A DNA stretch of 64,000 nucleotides from Lithodes maja (lineage: Eukaryota; Arthropoda; Malacostraca; Decapoda; Lithodidae), in the NCBI GenBank assembly GCA_037953745.1, contig JBAKBP010007183.1:1-64000 (forward strand), written 5' to 3'. Shown here piece after piece: positions 32,453-42,847 of this stretch (position 1 is its first letter; the number at the start of each line of letters is the position of its first letter). A model generated the notes under the pieces. The model was not told the DNA's origin, searched no databases, and saw nothing but the letters and a program-made list of their open reading frames with translations. A program made the position numbers and the translations under genes.

Positions 32453-35150
32453 CAAGAATAGGATTGTCAGAGTCATCGACAATAGAGGTCACTTGAAGAG
32501 AGTCCGGTAAAGGTTGTGAGTGTGGAGAGGGTTGTGTGGATGAAGGTGAAGGGGTAGATGTAAGGTCGGTAAATTGTTCAGAAATAGCTGTGAATTGTGT
32601 GACTAGTTTAGGAACAAGGGTGGGGCAGTGGAGGAGTTTTTGGCGCAGAGTGTCCATAAATAGATAAGCGGAGGTAACATCTTCATCAGGGTTAGGGGGA
32701 AGTGTACGTGTGGTGACAAATTCCTGCGTCCGAGCAAGGAGGCAGGGATCCGTGGCACAGATATGGGGTGTGATGTAATTACGGAAACAAATTGGACATC
32801 CACATTTGTCAGGTGGGATATTGGTGTGACATATCAATACAGGAGATTGTGAGGGGCTCGGGGTATGATGAGTCTTTATCGAAGGTTTGTCAGATGATGG
32901 TGTCGTAGGGTTAGCAGGAGTTTGTGGGGGAATGTCTCTAGGTTTGGGAGCATCGGGATCTGGGCAGTGGGGAGCGGCTAACGAAACATGTCGCTCAAGG
33001 TTACAGGGAGGATCAGGCGTGGTGAGGGTGGTACGCACATTGACAGGAGGTTGGTGAACATCAAATCGGGATTGCGATAGCTCTATATTAGTCAAGTCCG
33101 AATCCAACAGGTTATTGTCCTTCAGGAATCTCTGCATCAAGTCCTTGGGCGTAGGATCAGATTCACAAATATGGGTGACACAATAACAAGGAGTCGGGTG
33201 AATTTGAGCATCTTCCGCTGGAGCTCGCTTGGAAAGAAATTTGTGAAGATGTTCGGTGAGTACTGTACGGGTAGAAGTCTTGTGCTGAAGTAGAAAGAAT
33301 CGGCCGCAGTTATGGCAGCCACAGTCCGGATCGTGGGTAGGCATAACCCACTTCTGTGTGGTGGAACCGAGTTTCGAGGTCCGGGATAAGGACCGGATAG
33401 GACTTGCAACCTTACGCTTTTTCCGAGGCTGCGACTGGGTGGAGCGAGATTGGGGAGAAGTCTCTATATCTGGTACTGTGTTACATTCCATGAGGTTCTC
33501 TTCGGCAGTCATGTTCCAAAACTCAGTATCATCGGTCAAGTTAGTAAATCCCTCGAACCTGTTAGAGGTGGATAGGTCCGGGGAGTTAAGGTGAACTAAA
33601 CGGAAGGTATCATTGGTGGGGTAATGTTGTGGGCTAATAGGTGGTGCCGGAGGCTGCTCTGGACGCTGGTGGTCAGAGGAGTCAGCGGGTGTAGTTGATT
33701 CAAACCGTCGATATGGAGGAGATTTACCTTCCTGCCTTAATTGTGCTGCAGCAGACCGGAAGGGGAGTCCTTTTGTGGCCTGTAAATGTAATACGTCACG
33801 ATGAAACGCAAAGTGCGGGCATGTTCTGTCATTGGCTTTGTGGGACCCGTCACAATTTGCACAACGGGGCGCGCTGACTTGACAATTGTTGAGAGCATGT
33901 TGTTCTGAGCCGCAATTTAAGCAACGAGCATTGAGAGCCCGACACCGTGGGGTTGAATGCCCAAGCTTCCAGCAATTTGTGCATTGTCTCGGCTTGTTAA
34001 CATACCTTCGTACCTGCAGTTGGCGACCTGCAAGACGGACATGCATAGGGAGGTCATGGCGCTTAAAATAGATTTTGACAATGCGTAGTGGGGGCCGATT
34101 TCCACGCTGAGGAGCAGTATAAGTGTCAACTTTAACAACAGTGGGGTCAGTTCTTTGTAATAATTTTAAGATACGATTGGTTGAGTCTGTAAAGCTCTGA
34201 TCTGCAAATTCGAAGTCGGAAGGGAGCACAACCGTGCCAGTACACTGATTCAGGTATTCATCTGGTTTACCTGTGTATCTGTCGTTGGGGGTGTCGAGGT
34301 AGGCTTGTAAGGCTTCTGATTGCTCCTGTGTTTTCACCTCAATCATGCGCTTGGCCGATCCAACAGCATGCATGGTGAAGTCACCAATATCTTGCGCGAG
34401 AGTATCGTATAGACTGAAATCATCCATAGGTTCACCAGAGACCGTGAAAAACCGTGACCAATCAGGGGGACTGAACATAGCGTTATAAGTGTACTTCGAC
34501 GCAGGGGTATACGTGTTACGCTTACGCCTTTGTCGGTTATGCGAAGGTACGAACGGTTGAAGCGTGTGAATGGCAGAGGAAAGACCGGCAAGGTCTTTTC
34601 CTGTACCTGCATTAACGGCCCGTTGAGATCGTGGAGGTACAGAAGCAGGTTTAATTGAGGTAGGAGATCCTGCATCCGGAGGGAAGATGGTAACAGATGG
34701 AGTCACAGACGGGTCAGGGATGCAAGAAGCATCCGTAGGGGTGTCAGCTGAGGGTATGCGAGGTTCTTCAGTAAGGTTGTCAACGGAATGAAGAGGTAGG
34801 CTAAGGCTAGAATCATAATCTGGTAATTTAGAAGTTAAAGTCGAGACTGTGGGGTTGTCATCACTATTATTGATCACAGAGGCAGTACTGTGCATAGGAA
34901 TTGATGCCGGGGAGATCACCTGATGGATCTCACTACCCGACGATGGAGAATTCGTCACAGTATCCTTAGGAGGTTTGCCAAGGTCTGTGGGTGCCATGCC
35001 TGAGTGGGGAACTCCGGCACTGTTGGCAGCAGGGGAAGGGTCCTTGAGACAGTCCAATTTCTCGCAGGGGTCGGCGTCAGAGGGGGCAATTTTAGATTCC
35101 ATAGGACGAATATTTCTAAATTCATCTGAGTCAGATCCCAAACCCACCAT
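32442..35150 (-). CDS. I-group LINE ORF1 (gag-like, CCHC zinc knuckles)
   Basis: An uninterrupted 902-codon frame from ATG 35150 (MVGLGSDSDEF). Long Ser/Pro-rich N-terminus; in the middle the nucleic-acid-binding region: an RRM-like part ending RQLQVRRYVNKPRQ, then three knuckles, CTNCWKLGHSTPRC, CLNCGSEQHALNNC and CANCDGSHKANDRTC (about 33830-33975). After these come Cys/His-containing segments, CGCHNCGRFFLLQH and CGCPICFRNYITPHIC, which could bind further zinc. Long for an I-group ORF1 because of Pro/Ser/Thr-rich spacers. It ends ...LDGI-stop at 32442, overlapping the ORF2 start. Role: RNA binding and particle formation. Confidence 0.85.
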   Translation of the reverse strand: MVGLGSDSDEFRNIRPMESKIAPSDADPCEKLDCLKDPSPAANSAGVPHSGMAPTDLGKPPKDTVTNSPSSGSEIHQVISPASIPMHSTASVINNSDDNPTVSTLTSKLPDYDSSLSLPLHSVDNLTEEPRIPSADTPTDASCIPDPSVTPSVTIFPPDAGSPTSIKPASVPPRSQRAVNAGTGKDLAGLSSAIHTLQPFVPSHNRQRRKRNTYTPASKYTYNAMFSPPDWSRFFTVSGEPMDDFSLYDTLAQDIGDFTMHAVGSAKRMIEVKTQEQSEALQAYLDTPNDRYTGKPDEYLNQCTGTVVLPSDFEFADQSFTDSTNRILKLLQRTDPTVVKVDTYTAPQRGNRPPLRIVKIYFKRHDLPMHVRLAGRQLQVRRYVNKPRQCTNCWKLGHSTPRCRALNARCLNCGSEQHALNNCQVSAPRCANCDGSHKANDRTCPHFAFHRDVLHLQATKGLPFRSAAAQLRQEGKSPPYRRFESTTPADSSDHQRPEQPPAPPISPQHYPTNDTFRLVHLNSPDLSTSNRFEGFTNLTDDTEFWNMTAEENLMECNTVPDIETSPQSRSTQSQPRKKRKVASPIRSLSRTSKLGSTTQKWVMPTHDPDCGCHNCGRFFLLQHKTSTRTVLTEHLHKFLSKRAPAEDAQIHPTPCYCVTHICESDPTPKDLMQRFLKDNNLLDSDLTNIELSQSRFDVHQPPVNVRTTLTTPDPPCNLERHVSLAAPHCPDPDAPKPRDIPPQTPANPTTPSSDKPSIKTHHTPSPSQSPVLICHTNIPPDKCGCPICFRNYITPHICATDPCLLARTQEFVTTRTLPPNPDEDVTSAYLFMDTLRQKLLHCPTLVPKLVTQFTAISEQFTDLTSTPSPSSTQPSPHSQPLPDSLQVTSIVDDSDNPILDGI

Positions 35151-35599
35151 GGAGCCACAATTAGAGGACGGGACGACCGCCCTAGGAATTCTTGCAGATA
35201 TACACCCCGACTAATGCACCTTAAGGGCCGTCGATCCGTCGATCGCCGACCCAGCACAAGGGTTAGGGTTTGGCATAAAAGTTTCCCCTCGCTCGAACAC
35301 GTCGGGTACCACAGTTCGACGGGTGTAGGGATTGCCGACCCACAACACCCTCCAACGAAACCAAAGAGTGAGTACGGTCGTTTACCTCATGACAGTCACG
35401 GTGCTCCCAAAGGAGGGGGCAGCGGGAAGAAGGGAAAAACGGAAAACAGAAAGGATGAGAAATGATAGGGCCCACTACAATTAGTTGGGGGCGGCAGGAA
35501 GGGTGGGCATGCGGGCATGCACTCCCCTCCTGCCGCCTCCGTCAGCCCCCGCACGTGTTCAAAAGTGAAACCAACGAAGCAGGCAGAGCGGGGGAAAGA

Positions 35600-36692
35600 T
35601 TTCAAAGGTTTCTGGCCTTACGGATCAGGCACCAAAATTTTGTTTTTCAAAGGATGCCATTCGGTTTGAACCTGGCACCTCGATTATTCACAAAATTAGT
35701 CCGGCAAGCCCTGATGCCGTTGTTAAAGCAAGGAATCAGAGTTTAGTGGTACCTTGACGACTGGCTGGTGGTGGCAGAGACAGCAATTATGCATCAAACA
35801 TGTCAACATAATTTTAAATCATGTCAAAACTCTAGGGTTCAAGGTAAATCTGGTAAAGTCAAACCTTGTTCCCTCACGAGTAATTCAGTGGATAGGGATG
35901 GTCTGGGACACAGCTGCTCTCACTCTGAGTCAGAGTGTGGACAATCGCAACAGGTTTCGCAGGAAACTGTTCATGTTTCTTCACAGTCTGACTACGACAC
36001 GGAGGGTCTGGGAGTCTCTGCTCGGCTCTCTCAACTGGATTCAACTAACTGTAATGTTGGGCCGGTTGAAAGTAAAACGTTTAATATTGGAAGGCAACAA
36101 ATATTTCCCACTCTTACCGGCGGGAAAGTTATGGCCCATCCCAAAATTAATCCACACCTTACTAGCGGTCTGGGCGAAGAGGGAAACGTTGCACTCAATA
36201 ATGTCATGGACCTCTCCTCCGCCAACGGTATGGGTAGACACGGATGCGTCAGGCACAATAGGTTGGGGATTTCAGTCAAATCAGGGGCACCAGGGTCAGG
36301 GGCTTTGGTCCCACTTAGAAATCTCCCACATCAATGTCAAAGAATTACTAGTCCCCTTGTATTTCCTTCAGGCTCACGGCCCTGCTTTACGGGGCAAGTC
36401 GGTGGCCTTCAGAATGGACAATCTGAATGCAGTTCACTGTATTCAGAAACAGGGGTCAACGAGGTCAAGGAAGTTGCTAAACGTGTCGGAAGAGATTTTT
36501 ACTCTAGCCAACAGACTAGACATTTATCTTCACGCATCTTATCTCCCAGGCGTAGCAAACGTCTGGGCAGACGCTCTGTCCCGGAGACAGAGCACGACAG
36601 TAGAATGGGAGCTCAAGCAACCCATTTTCAACCAAATGATTGCAGAGCTCTACCATCCACAAGTGGATCTGTTTGCATCTGAGGAGACTCAC
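35600..36692 (+). pseudogene. DIRS-B reverse transcriptase and RNase H
   Basis: Open from ERFQRFLALRIRHQN with MPFGLNLAPRLFTKLVRQAL, then a stop TAG at 35744-35746, where DIRS-C has TTG, immediately before the catalytic WYLDDWLVVAE. From 35747 the frame is open for over 300 codons: NLVPSRVIQWIGMVWD, SLLGSLNWIQL, then RNase H with WVDTDASGTIGWG, FRMDNLNAVHCIQKQG, LHASYLPGVANVWADALS and VDLFASEETH. The last residues before the stop at 36764 are CR1 5' sequence. All RNase H acidic positions that I can align are kept. One nonsense codon is the only break in this piece. Confidence 0.87.
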
Positions 36693-37399
36693 ATGATTCA
36701 CACAGACGAACCACCGACGAGACAACACCTCCGCACTCACGCTCCCGAAAATCAGCTGATCTAGCAAGCTGTTTACAGCGTTCGTCAAATAAACTCACCT
36801 AAACTTGAGTATAAGGATATTTTGTGTTGTCCTGTATTATAATGCAGTATTAACATAATTTGAGATTAAAATCAAGTGAGGATATTTCGAGTGATAAAAA
36901 TAATTCAAGCGATTGTGAATGCGAGTGGATGTAAACAAATATGGCTGACTTTGATGGATTTGAAGTCGGTGAGACCGAGGGCATTCTAGGGAAAATTATA
37001 CGTGAGCTGAATGACATTAAAAGGTGGAAGGAGGATATGCAGGAGTGGAAGGTGAGTGTTAGTTCACAGATTGAGGCTATATGTTCCAATATGTGGTGCT
37101 CAGGCTGGGGACATCGAGCCTGGACAAGATTTGAGTTGGGCTAGCCTAAAAGAAATTCAAACTCATATGGGGCAACTCCGGGACGAAAATGAAGCTTTAA
37201 GATTGCAACTTGAAGAATACAAAGGGCAAACCAAGGAAATGAAAACACATGTGGAGGAGATTAAGGAGAAACACAATAAATGGGTTAATGATGAAGGAGG
37301 AAAAGTGAAGGAAGTGGCAATGAAGGAAATCATGGAGGAACGAAAGAAACAATCAGAACGGGAAAATAAAGATTTAGAATCAGTGGTAGTAAAAGCTAT

Positions 37400-38902
37400 A
37401 TAAGGAGATATTTTGGGCTTTTATGGACTTGGAAAAAGCGTATGATCGTGTGGACCGTGAAGCAATGTGGAAGGTGTTAAGGATTTATGAAATAGGAGGA
37501 AATTTGTTAGAAGCAGTTAAGAGTTTTTATGAAGGGAGCAGAGCATGTGTGAGAGTAGGAAATGGTGAGTTGAGTGAATGGTTTGAGGTAAAGGTAGGTT
37601 TGCGACAGGGTTGTGTAATGTCACCATGGCTGTTTAATATGTTTATGGATGGTGTGGTGAGGGAGGTGAAAAGGAGAACTATGGGAAGAGGATTGGGTTT
37701 AGTAGGAAAGAATGGTAGAGATTGGGAGTTGAATCAGTTGCTGTTCGCTGATGACACAGCATTGGTGGCGGATTCTGATGAGAAACTGCAGCAGGTAGTC
37801 AAAGAGTTTGGTGTGGTTTGTGGAAGGAGGAAACTGAAGGTGAACGTCAATAAAAGTAAAGTAATGGTGTGTAATAGGGGAGAGCATAGGGTGAATCTAG
37901 ATGTGAGGCTGGATGGGGAAATATTGGAACAAGTAGAGTGTTTTAAATATCTAGGAGGAACAATAAGCAGGAGTGGAGGTATGGAAGTGGAGGTAAAACA
38001 GAGAGTGTGTGAAGGAAGGAAGGTTTTCGGAGCAATGGGAAGTATGTGGAAGACGAGAAATCTCGGAGTGAAAGTAAAAAGTGCACTGTATCAAGGAATT
38101 GTTGTGCCAACAGTGATGTATGGGGCTGAGACATGGGCTCTGAAGAAAAAGGAGAAAAGAGGGCTGGATGTGATGGAGATGAGCTGCTTGAGGAGTATGT
38201 GTGGAGTTACTCGTAGAGACAGATTGAGGAATGAAGAGATACGTAGGAGAGTGGGGCAGCAGGAACATTTGTCAGCCAGAGTGGACAGAAGGGTGCTGAG
38301 CTGGTATGGTCATGTTGAACGAATGGGAGATGAAAGGCTTACAAAGAGAATATGTGAGTCAGATACAAGGGGAGATAGAAGGGCAGGAAGACCCCCATTG
38401 AGATGGAGAGACTGTGTAAGAAAGGCTTTGGATGATAGAGGAATGACTATAGATCAGGCAGGGGAAGTGGTGGTGGACAAGAGTGAATGGAGAATGCTTG
38501 TGAATAGTTGAGTGAACACGTGGTCATTTGGAGTAAGGGGTCGGGCGCAAGTTGGACTAGATAATAGTCCATCAGGCGCCTGGCCCGGGGAGACGATTAA
38601 TATGAAGGGTGTGCCTGGAAGTGTGGTGGGAGGGCTTGTGGCTTTGGCTCCGCTGCATGTCTGCCTGCCGAGATCGGAACCTCTCCGGGTGGTCAGGGGC
38701 CGGGGGAGTGCTGGAGCGACCTTGGTAACCCTGGTCTCTGGGTCTTCTCCTGGGTGACCTGGATGTGTGAGAGTTTGTGTTTTTTATCTGTGTTTATTTT
38801 TTGTTTTATGATGTTTTTGTGTTTTCCCTGTTCTTGCTCTGTCTTGAGTCGGCTACCCCCAAAATGGGGATTGGGCCTGAGCATATAGATAGATAGAGAT
38901 AG
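37400..38902 (+). mobile_element. RTE-like LINE, family B, copy 1 (5'-truncated)
   Basis: Flanked by the 9-bp duplication AAAAGCTAT (37391-37399 and 38903-38911). Copy 2 of the CR1 (21150-21160) shows the empty site. 5'-truncated within RT. After the stop at 38511 comes a GC-rich 3' UTR of about 370 bp (CCATCAGGCGCCTGGCCCGG, GGTGACCTGGATGTGTGAG) and a tail of GATA units. The 3' UTR recurs inverted at 51634-52100. Confidence 0.94.
37423..38511 (+). CDS. RTE-like family B reverse transcriptase, C-terminal 362 codons
   Basis: Open from motif A onward: MDLEKAYDRVDREAMWK, VGLRQGCVMSPWLFNMFMDG, catalytic LLFADDTALVAD (about 37740-37775), KLKVNVNKSKVMV, YLGGTISRSGG, then the C-terminal YGAETWALKKKEKR, GHVERMGDERLTKR and GRPPLRWRDCVRKAL. 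Same architecture as family A but clearly diverged. The start shown is only the first Met after truncation. There are no stops or shifts, so the insertion is recent relative to its host CR1. Confidence 0.88.
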   Translation: MDLEKAYDRVDREAMWKVLRIYEIGGNLLEAVKSFYEGSRACVRVGNGELSEWFEVKVGLRQGCVMSPWLFNMFMDGVVREVKRRTMGRGLGLVGKNGRDWELNQLLFADDTALVADSDEKLQQVVKEFGVVCGRRKLKVNVNKSKVMVCNRGEHRVNLDVRLDGEILEQVECFKYLGGTISRSGGMEVEVKQRVCEGRKVFGAMGSMWKTRNLGVKVKSALYQGIVVPTVMYGAETWALKKKEKRGLDVMEMSCLRSMCGVTRRDRLRNEEIRRRVGQQEHLSARVDRRVLSWYGHVERMGDERLTKRICESDTRGDRRAGRPPLRWRDCVRKALDDRGMTIDQAGEVVVDKSEWRMLVNS

Positions 38903-39346
38903 AAAAGCTATGAGGAGAAATGAACAGGTCCTGCGTGAAACAATAGATAGAAATAAGTGTATTATTGTATTTGGGGATATAGAGGAGCACATTATTGAGA
39001 GGAAAGCTAGGGATAAGGAAGAAATTAATAAGGTAAAAACATTGATCAAGCATGTCGATGAAGAAGGAAACAACTGGAGAGATGATATTGAAGAAGTTAG
39101 GAGAATGGGTAAATATAGTAAGGGAAACACAAGGCCAATGAGAGTGCAGTTTAGGTCTAGGGTAACAGTGGATGCAATAATGAACGTAACATGGAGACTT
39201 AACTTGACCAGCAAGTTTAAGAAAATTACAATTAGAAAAGACATGAGTATTGAGGATCGAAACATAAGAAAGGAATTGCAAACCGAGGCAAATGTAAAGA
39301 ATGGAGAAAGGACGAAAGAAGACGAAAAGAAGTTTTTCTGGAGAGT

Positions 39347-42300
39347 GTGGGAGGGAAAACTCAAGAAATGGTATATAAAGCGAAGGGACGAAGTAGGGAG
39401 GGAAAAGGAGATGGTGCGGGTGACGGGGGAGAAGGCAGAGAGAGGGGAGGTGGAGATAGAGAGAGAAACAGTCCAAGTGGAGGCAGAGGGAGGGGAGGTG
39501 GAAACGGAGCGAGAAACAGTCCAGGTGGAGACAAGAGAAGAGGAGACAAGCTAGGAAATAAATTGGGAGGGGTACGTACAAAAAAGAAAGGAACGGGCAG
39601 GGACGAGAAAAATAGGGAAAATACTGGAAACGCTAAGTTCATGTATACAAATATTGATGGGTTAATTTCCAAAAAGATTGAGTTTGACGAATATGTAAAG
39701 AGAGAGAGGCCCGGGGTAGTATGTTTGACTGAAACTAAGCTTAACCAGGAGGTAGACACGAATATAATTAGTTGTGCAGGATACAGTACATGGAGAAGAG
39801 ACAGGTTAGGAAAGCTAGGAGGAGGAGTGTTGATCATGGTAGATAATAAAATTACTGCTAAAGAATTAAAACTTGGTGATAGCATTGCTGAAGTGGTAGC
39901 AGTTGAAATTGAGGATAATGATAGGTCAAAATTGGACATTGTATCAGTTTATTTACCTCCTAAGACTAAATCTTGGAGCAACGATGAATATAATGAATTA
40001 ATTTTGGAAACCTTGCGTATGTTAGAAATTATTTGTAAAAGGAAAAATAGGCTTATTCTTGCAGGGGACTTTAATTGTGGGGAGGTGGATTGGGAATGTT
40101 TGGATGCGGGTCCAAATGAAAATACTTGGGGTAGCAAATTTCTTGAACTAACAATGGGGTATCTATTAACACAACACGTTATGGAAAATACAAGATTTAG
40201 AGGAGGTGATGAACCATCAAGACTCGACTTATTATTCACCAAAGACCCCCAAGAAATAAAGAACCTAACATATTTGAGTCCCATGGGAAAAAGCGATCAT
40301 GCTGTGATTGAATTTGAATTGACAGTGGAATTTCTGGAAGGCAGAGAGGAGGAACATAGGGAATATAGACTAAATTATAGTAAGGCGGATTATGAATCAT
40401 TACGAGGATACTTTGCAAATATAGATTGGTCATTTATTGAGCAAGAACAGAATATTCAGGTAAAATACACCATGTTACTAGACATTTACAGGGAGGGGGT
40501 AGATAAATATGTACCAACATTTAAGGATAGAAAGCTGGTTAAGGAGAAAGAGTGGTTTAACATGTGATGTCACATTGCCCAGAACAAAAAGGACTCTGCA
40601 TGGAATAAAGTGAGAAGGAGACACACTGAGGAAAAATGGAATGAGTATAAGAATGCTAGAAACAACTATGTCAAGACTATAAGAGAGGAGAAAAAGAACT
40701 TTGAAAAAGATATAGTAAACAAATGTAATAAAGAACCCAAACTGTTCTATAGTTATATCAACGGCAAAACAAAAATAAAGGACAAAATAACAAAGCTTAG
40801 GGTAGAGGGTCAATTATATGAAGACACAGTGGGTATGTGTGAAATTATGAATGATACATTAACATCCGTGTTTGTGGAGGAGGATGATTATGTAGAACCT
40901 GTGGTGGAATTGAACGAGATACAGGGACTAGAGTCGATAGAAGTCAACAAGGATGAACTAAAATCATTGTTGGAAGAATTGGACGTGAGAAAATCTATGG
41001 GCCCAGATAACATTGCTGGATGGGTATTGAGAGAATGTTCTGAACAACTAGTGAGACCTATTTTTAATATTGTTCAACACTCATTAAACAAGGGGGAACT
41101 TCCCTTAGAATGGAAACAAGCAAATATAACTCCAATATATAAAAGTGGAAATAAAGAAGACCCGCTAAATTATCGACCGGTATCCTTAACGAGTGTTATA
41201 TGCAAGCTTTGTGAAAAGATTATTAGAAAAAGATGGGTGGGTATGTTGGAGGAGAGGGAAATAATTTCAAGCAAGCAGTTCGGGTTCAGAAAAGGTCATT
41301 CGTGTACCACAAATTTGTTGAGTTACTATGATAGGGTAATTGACATTGTACAAGGGAGGGAGGGGTGGGTGGATTGTATTTACTTAGATTTCAAGAAGGC
41401 ATTTGATAAGGTGCCTCATAAGAGATTGTTGTGGAAGCTCAGGACTGTGGGGCGGGTTGAGGGAGTATTATTAAAGTGGATGGAAAACTATTTAATTGGG
41501 AGGGAAATGCGAACAGTAATAAAAGGAAAGTTCTCCTCGTGGAAAAGGGTAAAAAGCGGAGTGCCTCAAGGATCGGTGTTGGCCCCAATCATGTTTTTGG
41601 TTTTCATCAACGACCTTCAAATGGGAATAGGCTCATATATATCTATGTTTGCTGATGATGCAAAATTAATGAAGCATATTACAAGTAGGAGTAGTTGTGA
41701 AGAATTACAGAGAGACCTAGATAAGTTATATGAGTGGAGTCAAACTTGGAAAATGGAATTCAACACGAGTAAGTGTCAGGTTCTTGAGATGGGAAAAAGT
41801 AAATATAGACCTTCTTGGGGATATAAAATAGGAGATGAAATAATTAGTAAAGCTGTGAAAGCAAAAGACCTAGGGGTAGTTGTGGCAGACAGCTTGTCAC
41901 CTGAACAGCATATAAATAAAATAACTGGTGAAACCTATGCAGTGTTGACTAACATGAGAATAGCTCTGAATTATTTAGATGAAGAGATGTTAGCAAAAAT
42001 AATAGGGACAATAATACGACCAAGACTGGAGTATGCAGCAGTGGTGTGGTCTCCACACCTTATAAAACATAATAAAAAACTGGAAAGAGTTCAGAGAGTT
42101 GCCACTAAGATGATAGCTAGCCTTAGAGACCTGCCTTATGAGGAAAGATTGGAGAGGCTAAAGCTGCCAACGCTGAGGGAGAGGAGAGAGAGAGGTGACA
42201 TGATCATGATGTTTAAGTGTGTGAAAGGTTTTGAGAAGATCGACAAGGGAGATTTTGTGGTGAGGGACGAGGGAAGAACCAGGGGTCATGATTGTAAGTT

Positions 42301-42466
42301 GAGGAAAGTTATATGTAAGTCTGATGTAAGAAAGTTCAGCTTCCCGTATAGAAGCATTGAGTGTTGGAATAAGTTGGATGGGGAGGTGGTGGGAGCAAGA
42401 AATATCCAAACTTTTAAAGCAAAATTGGATAAATGTAGAGAGAGAGACAGGACAACACGAGCTTAG
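39347..42466 (+). pseudogene. CR1-like ORF2 (endonuclease-RT), intact except one stop codon
   Basis: A basic Gly/Arg-rich leader overlaps ORF1; the true start is uncertain. Endonuclease at about 39640-40310: FMYTNIDGLISKK, CLTETKL, LILAGDFNCGEVDW, GKSDHAVIEFEL. A TGA at 40565-40567 stands where copy 2 has CGA, a CpG transition in the linker. Then 618 open codons: KSMGPDNIAGWVL, NYRPVSLTSVICKL, IYLDFKKAFDKVPH, SGVPQGSVLAPIMF, catalytic MFADDAKL (about 41647), VWSPHL and the usual C-terminus. The protein nicks target DNA and reverse-transcribes LINE RNA there. One nonsense change is all that separates it from an open frame. Confidence 0.92.
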
Positions 42467-42513
42467 GCTCAAATCCTGTATACTACAATTAGGCGAGTAC
42501 AATTAGGTGAGTA

Positions 42514-42847
42514 CAAACTCCCTCTATACCTCACCCGTCGGACGAAAACGCCGGCAGGGGGGCCAGACGCCCTAGTGACAGACTGGAACAGATGGAGCTC
42601 CATCTATCTGTTTCCGCCGCCAGATGCGTCACTAATGTGCCACGTAGTGAACAAACTACGAGATTATCGAGGCTTAGTCTCGCTAGTCGCGCCCCTGTGG
42701 CCGGCGCAGTTGTGGTACCAGCAATTAAAGACGTGGTGCCCGCACCCGGTGTCGCTCCCGGTCGGGTATTTCCACTTAGACACGATTGGCAACCTAGCGA
42801 CCTCGCTGACTTTTGCATTACGGACATTCAGGAGGCCAAGTGGCTAG
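42514..42847 (+). pseudogene. DIRS-B methyltransferase-like region (end of the RT-RNase H ORF)
   Basis: Continues the frame interrupted by CR1: LPLYLTRRT, GGPDALVTDW, SIYLFPPPDASLMC, PLWPAQLWYQQLKTWC, ending at a TAG at 42847. The same block stands after RNase H in every DIRS copy here. By family knowledge DIRS elements carry a Dam-like methyltransferase domain in this place; I do not see a classical DPPY motif, only FPPPD. It overlaps the recombinase ORF in another frame. Confidence 0.75.

Larger units (their letters stand above)
28576..35600 (-). mobile_element. I-group LINE, about full length
   Basis: Two overlapping ORFs on the minus strand. ORF1 has CCHC knuckles, and ORF2 has endonuclease, RT and a C-terminal RNase H, the layout of the I group (I, Nimb and relatives). 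The 3' end on the minus strand is ...GCATCATCAACAAC at about 28576. Roughly 350-450 bp of 5' leader lies beyond the ORF1 start at 35150; the 5' boundary is somewhere between 35470 and 35600, where DIRS-B RT sequence resumes. I could not see a clear target-site duplication. Confidence 0.85.
36941..39554 (+). pseudogene. CR1-like ORF1, interrupted by RTE-B
   Basis: Starts at ATG 36941 (MADFDGFEVGETEG). An extra C near 37087 (TTCC where copy 2 has TTC) shifts the frame; the coiled-coil part then reads on to 37399. The RTE-B insertion follows. From 38903 the RNA-binding part continues without break (CIIVFGDIEEHI, RPMRVQFRSRV, KFFWRVWEGKLKKWY) with a charged tail to 39554. It has neither the stop nor the 5-base insertion found in copy 2. 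It overlaps the ORF2 frame by about 200 bases. Confidence 0.87.
36693..42515 (+). mobile_element. CR1-like LINE copy 3, full length, with nested RTE-B
   Basis: The shared 5' sequence CCACCGACGAGACAACACC begins near 36710, preceded by about 17 bases (36693-36709) found neither in DIRS nor in the other CR1 copy. It ends in one and a half tail units (42482-42515). An RTE-B LINE splits ORF1 at 37400-38902. It is the best-preserved CR1 copy here: ORF2 has a single stop. Inserted in DIRS-B after VDLFASEETH. Confidence 0.92.

Noticed and set aside
35768..36682. A second 304-codon frame in DIRS-B, and its equivalent in DIRS-C at 48897-49568
   Set aside because: It overlaps the RT-RNase H frame completely, has Ser/Gln-rich composition and matches no family. 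Only the RT-RNase H frame has motifs.
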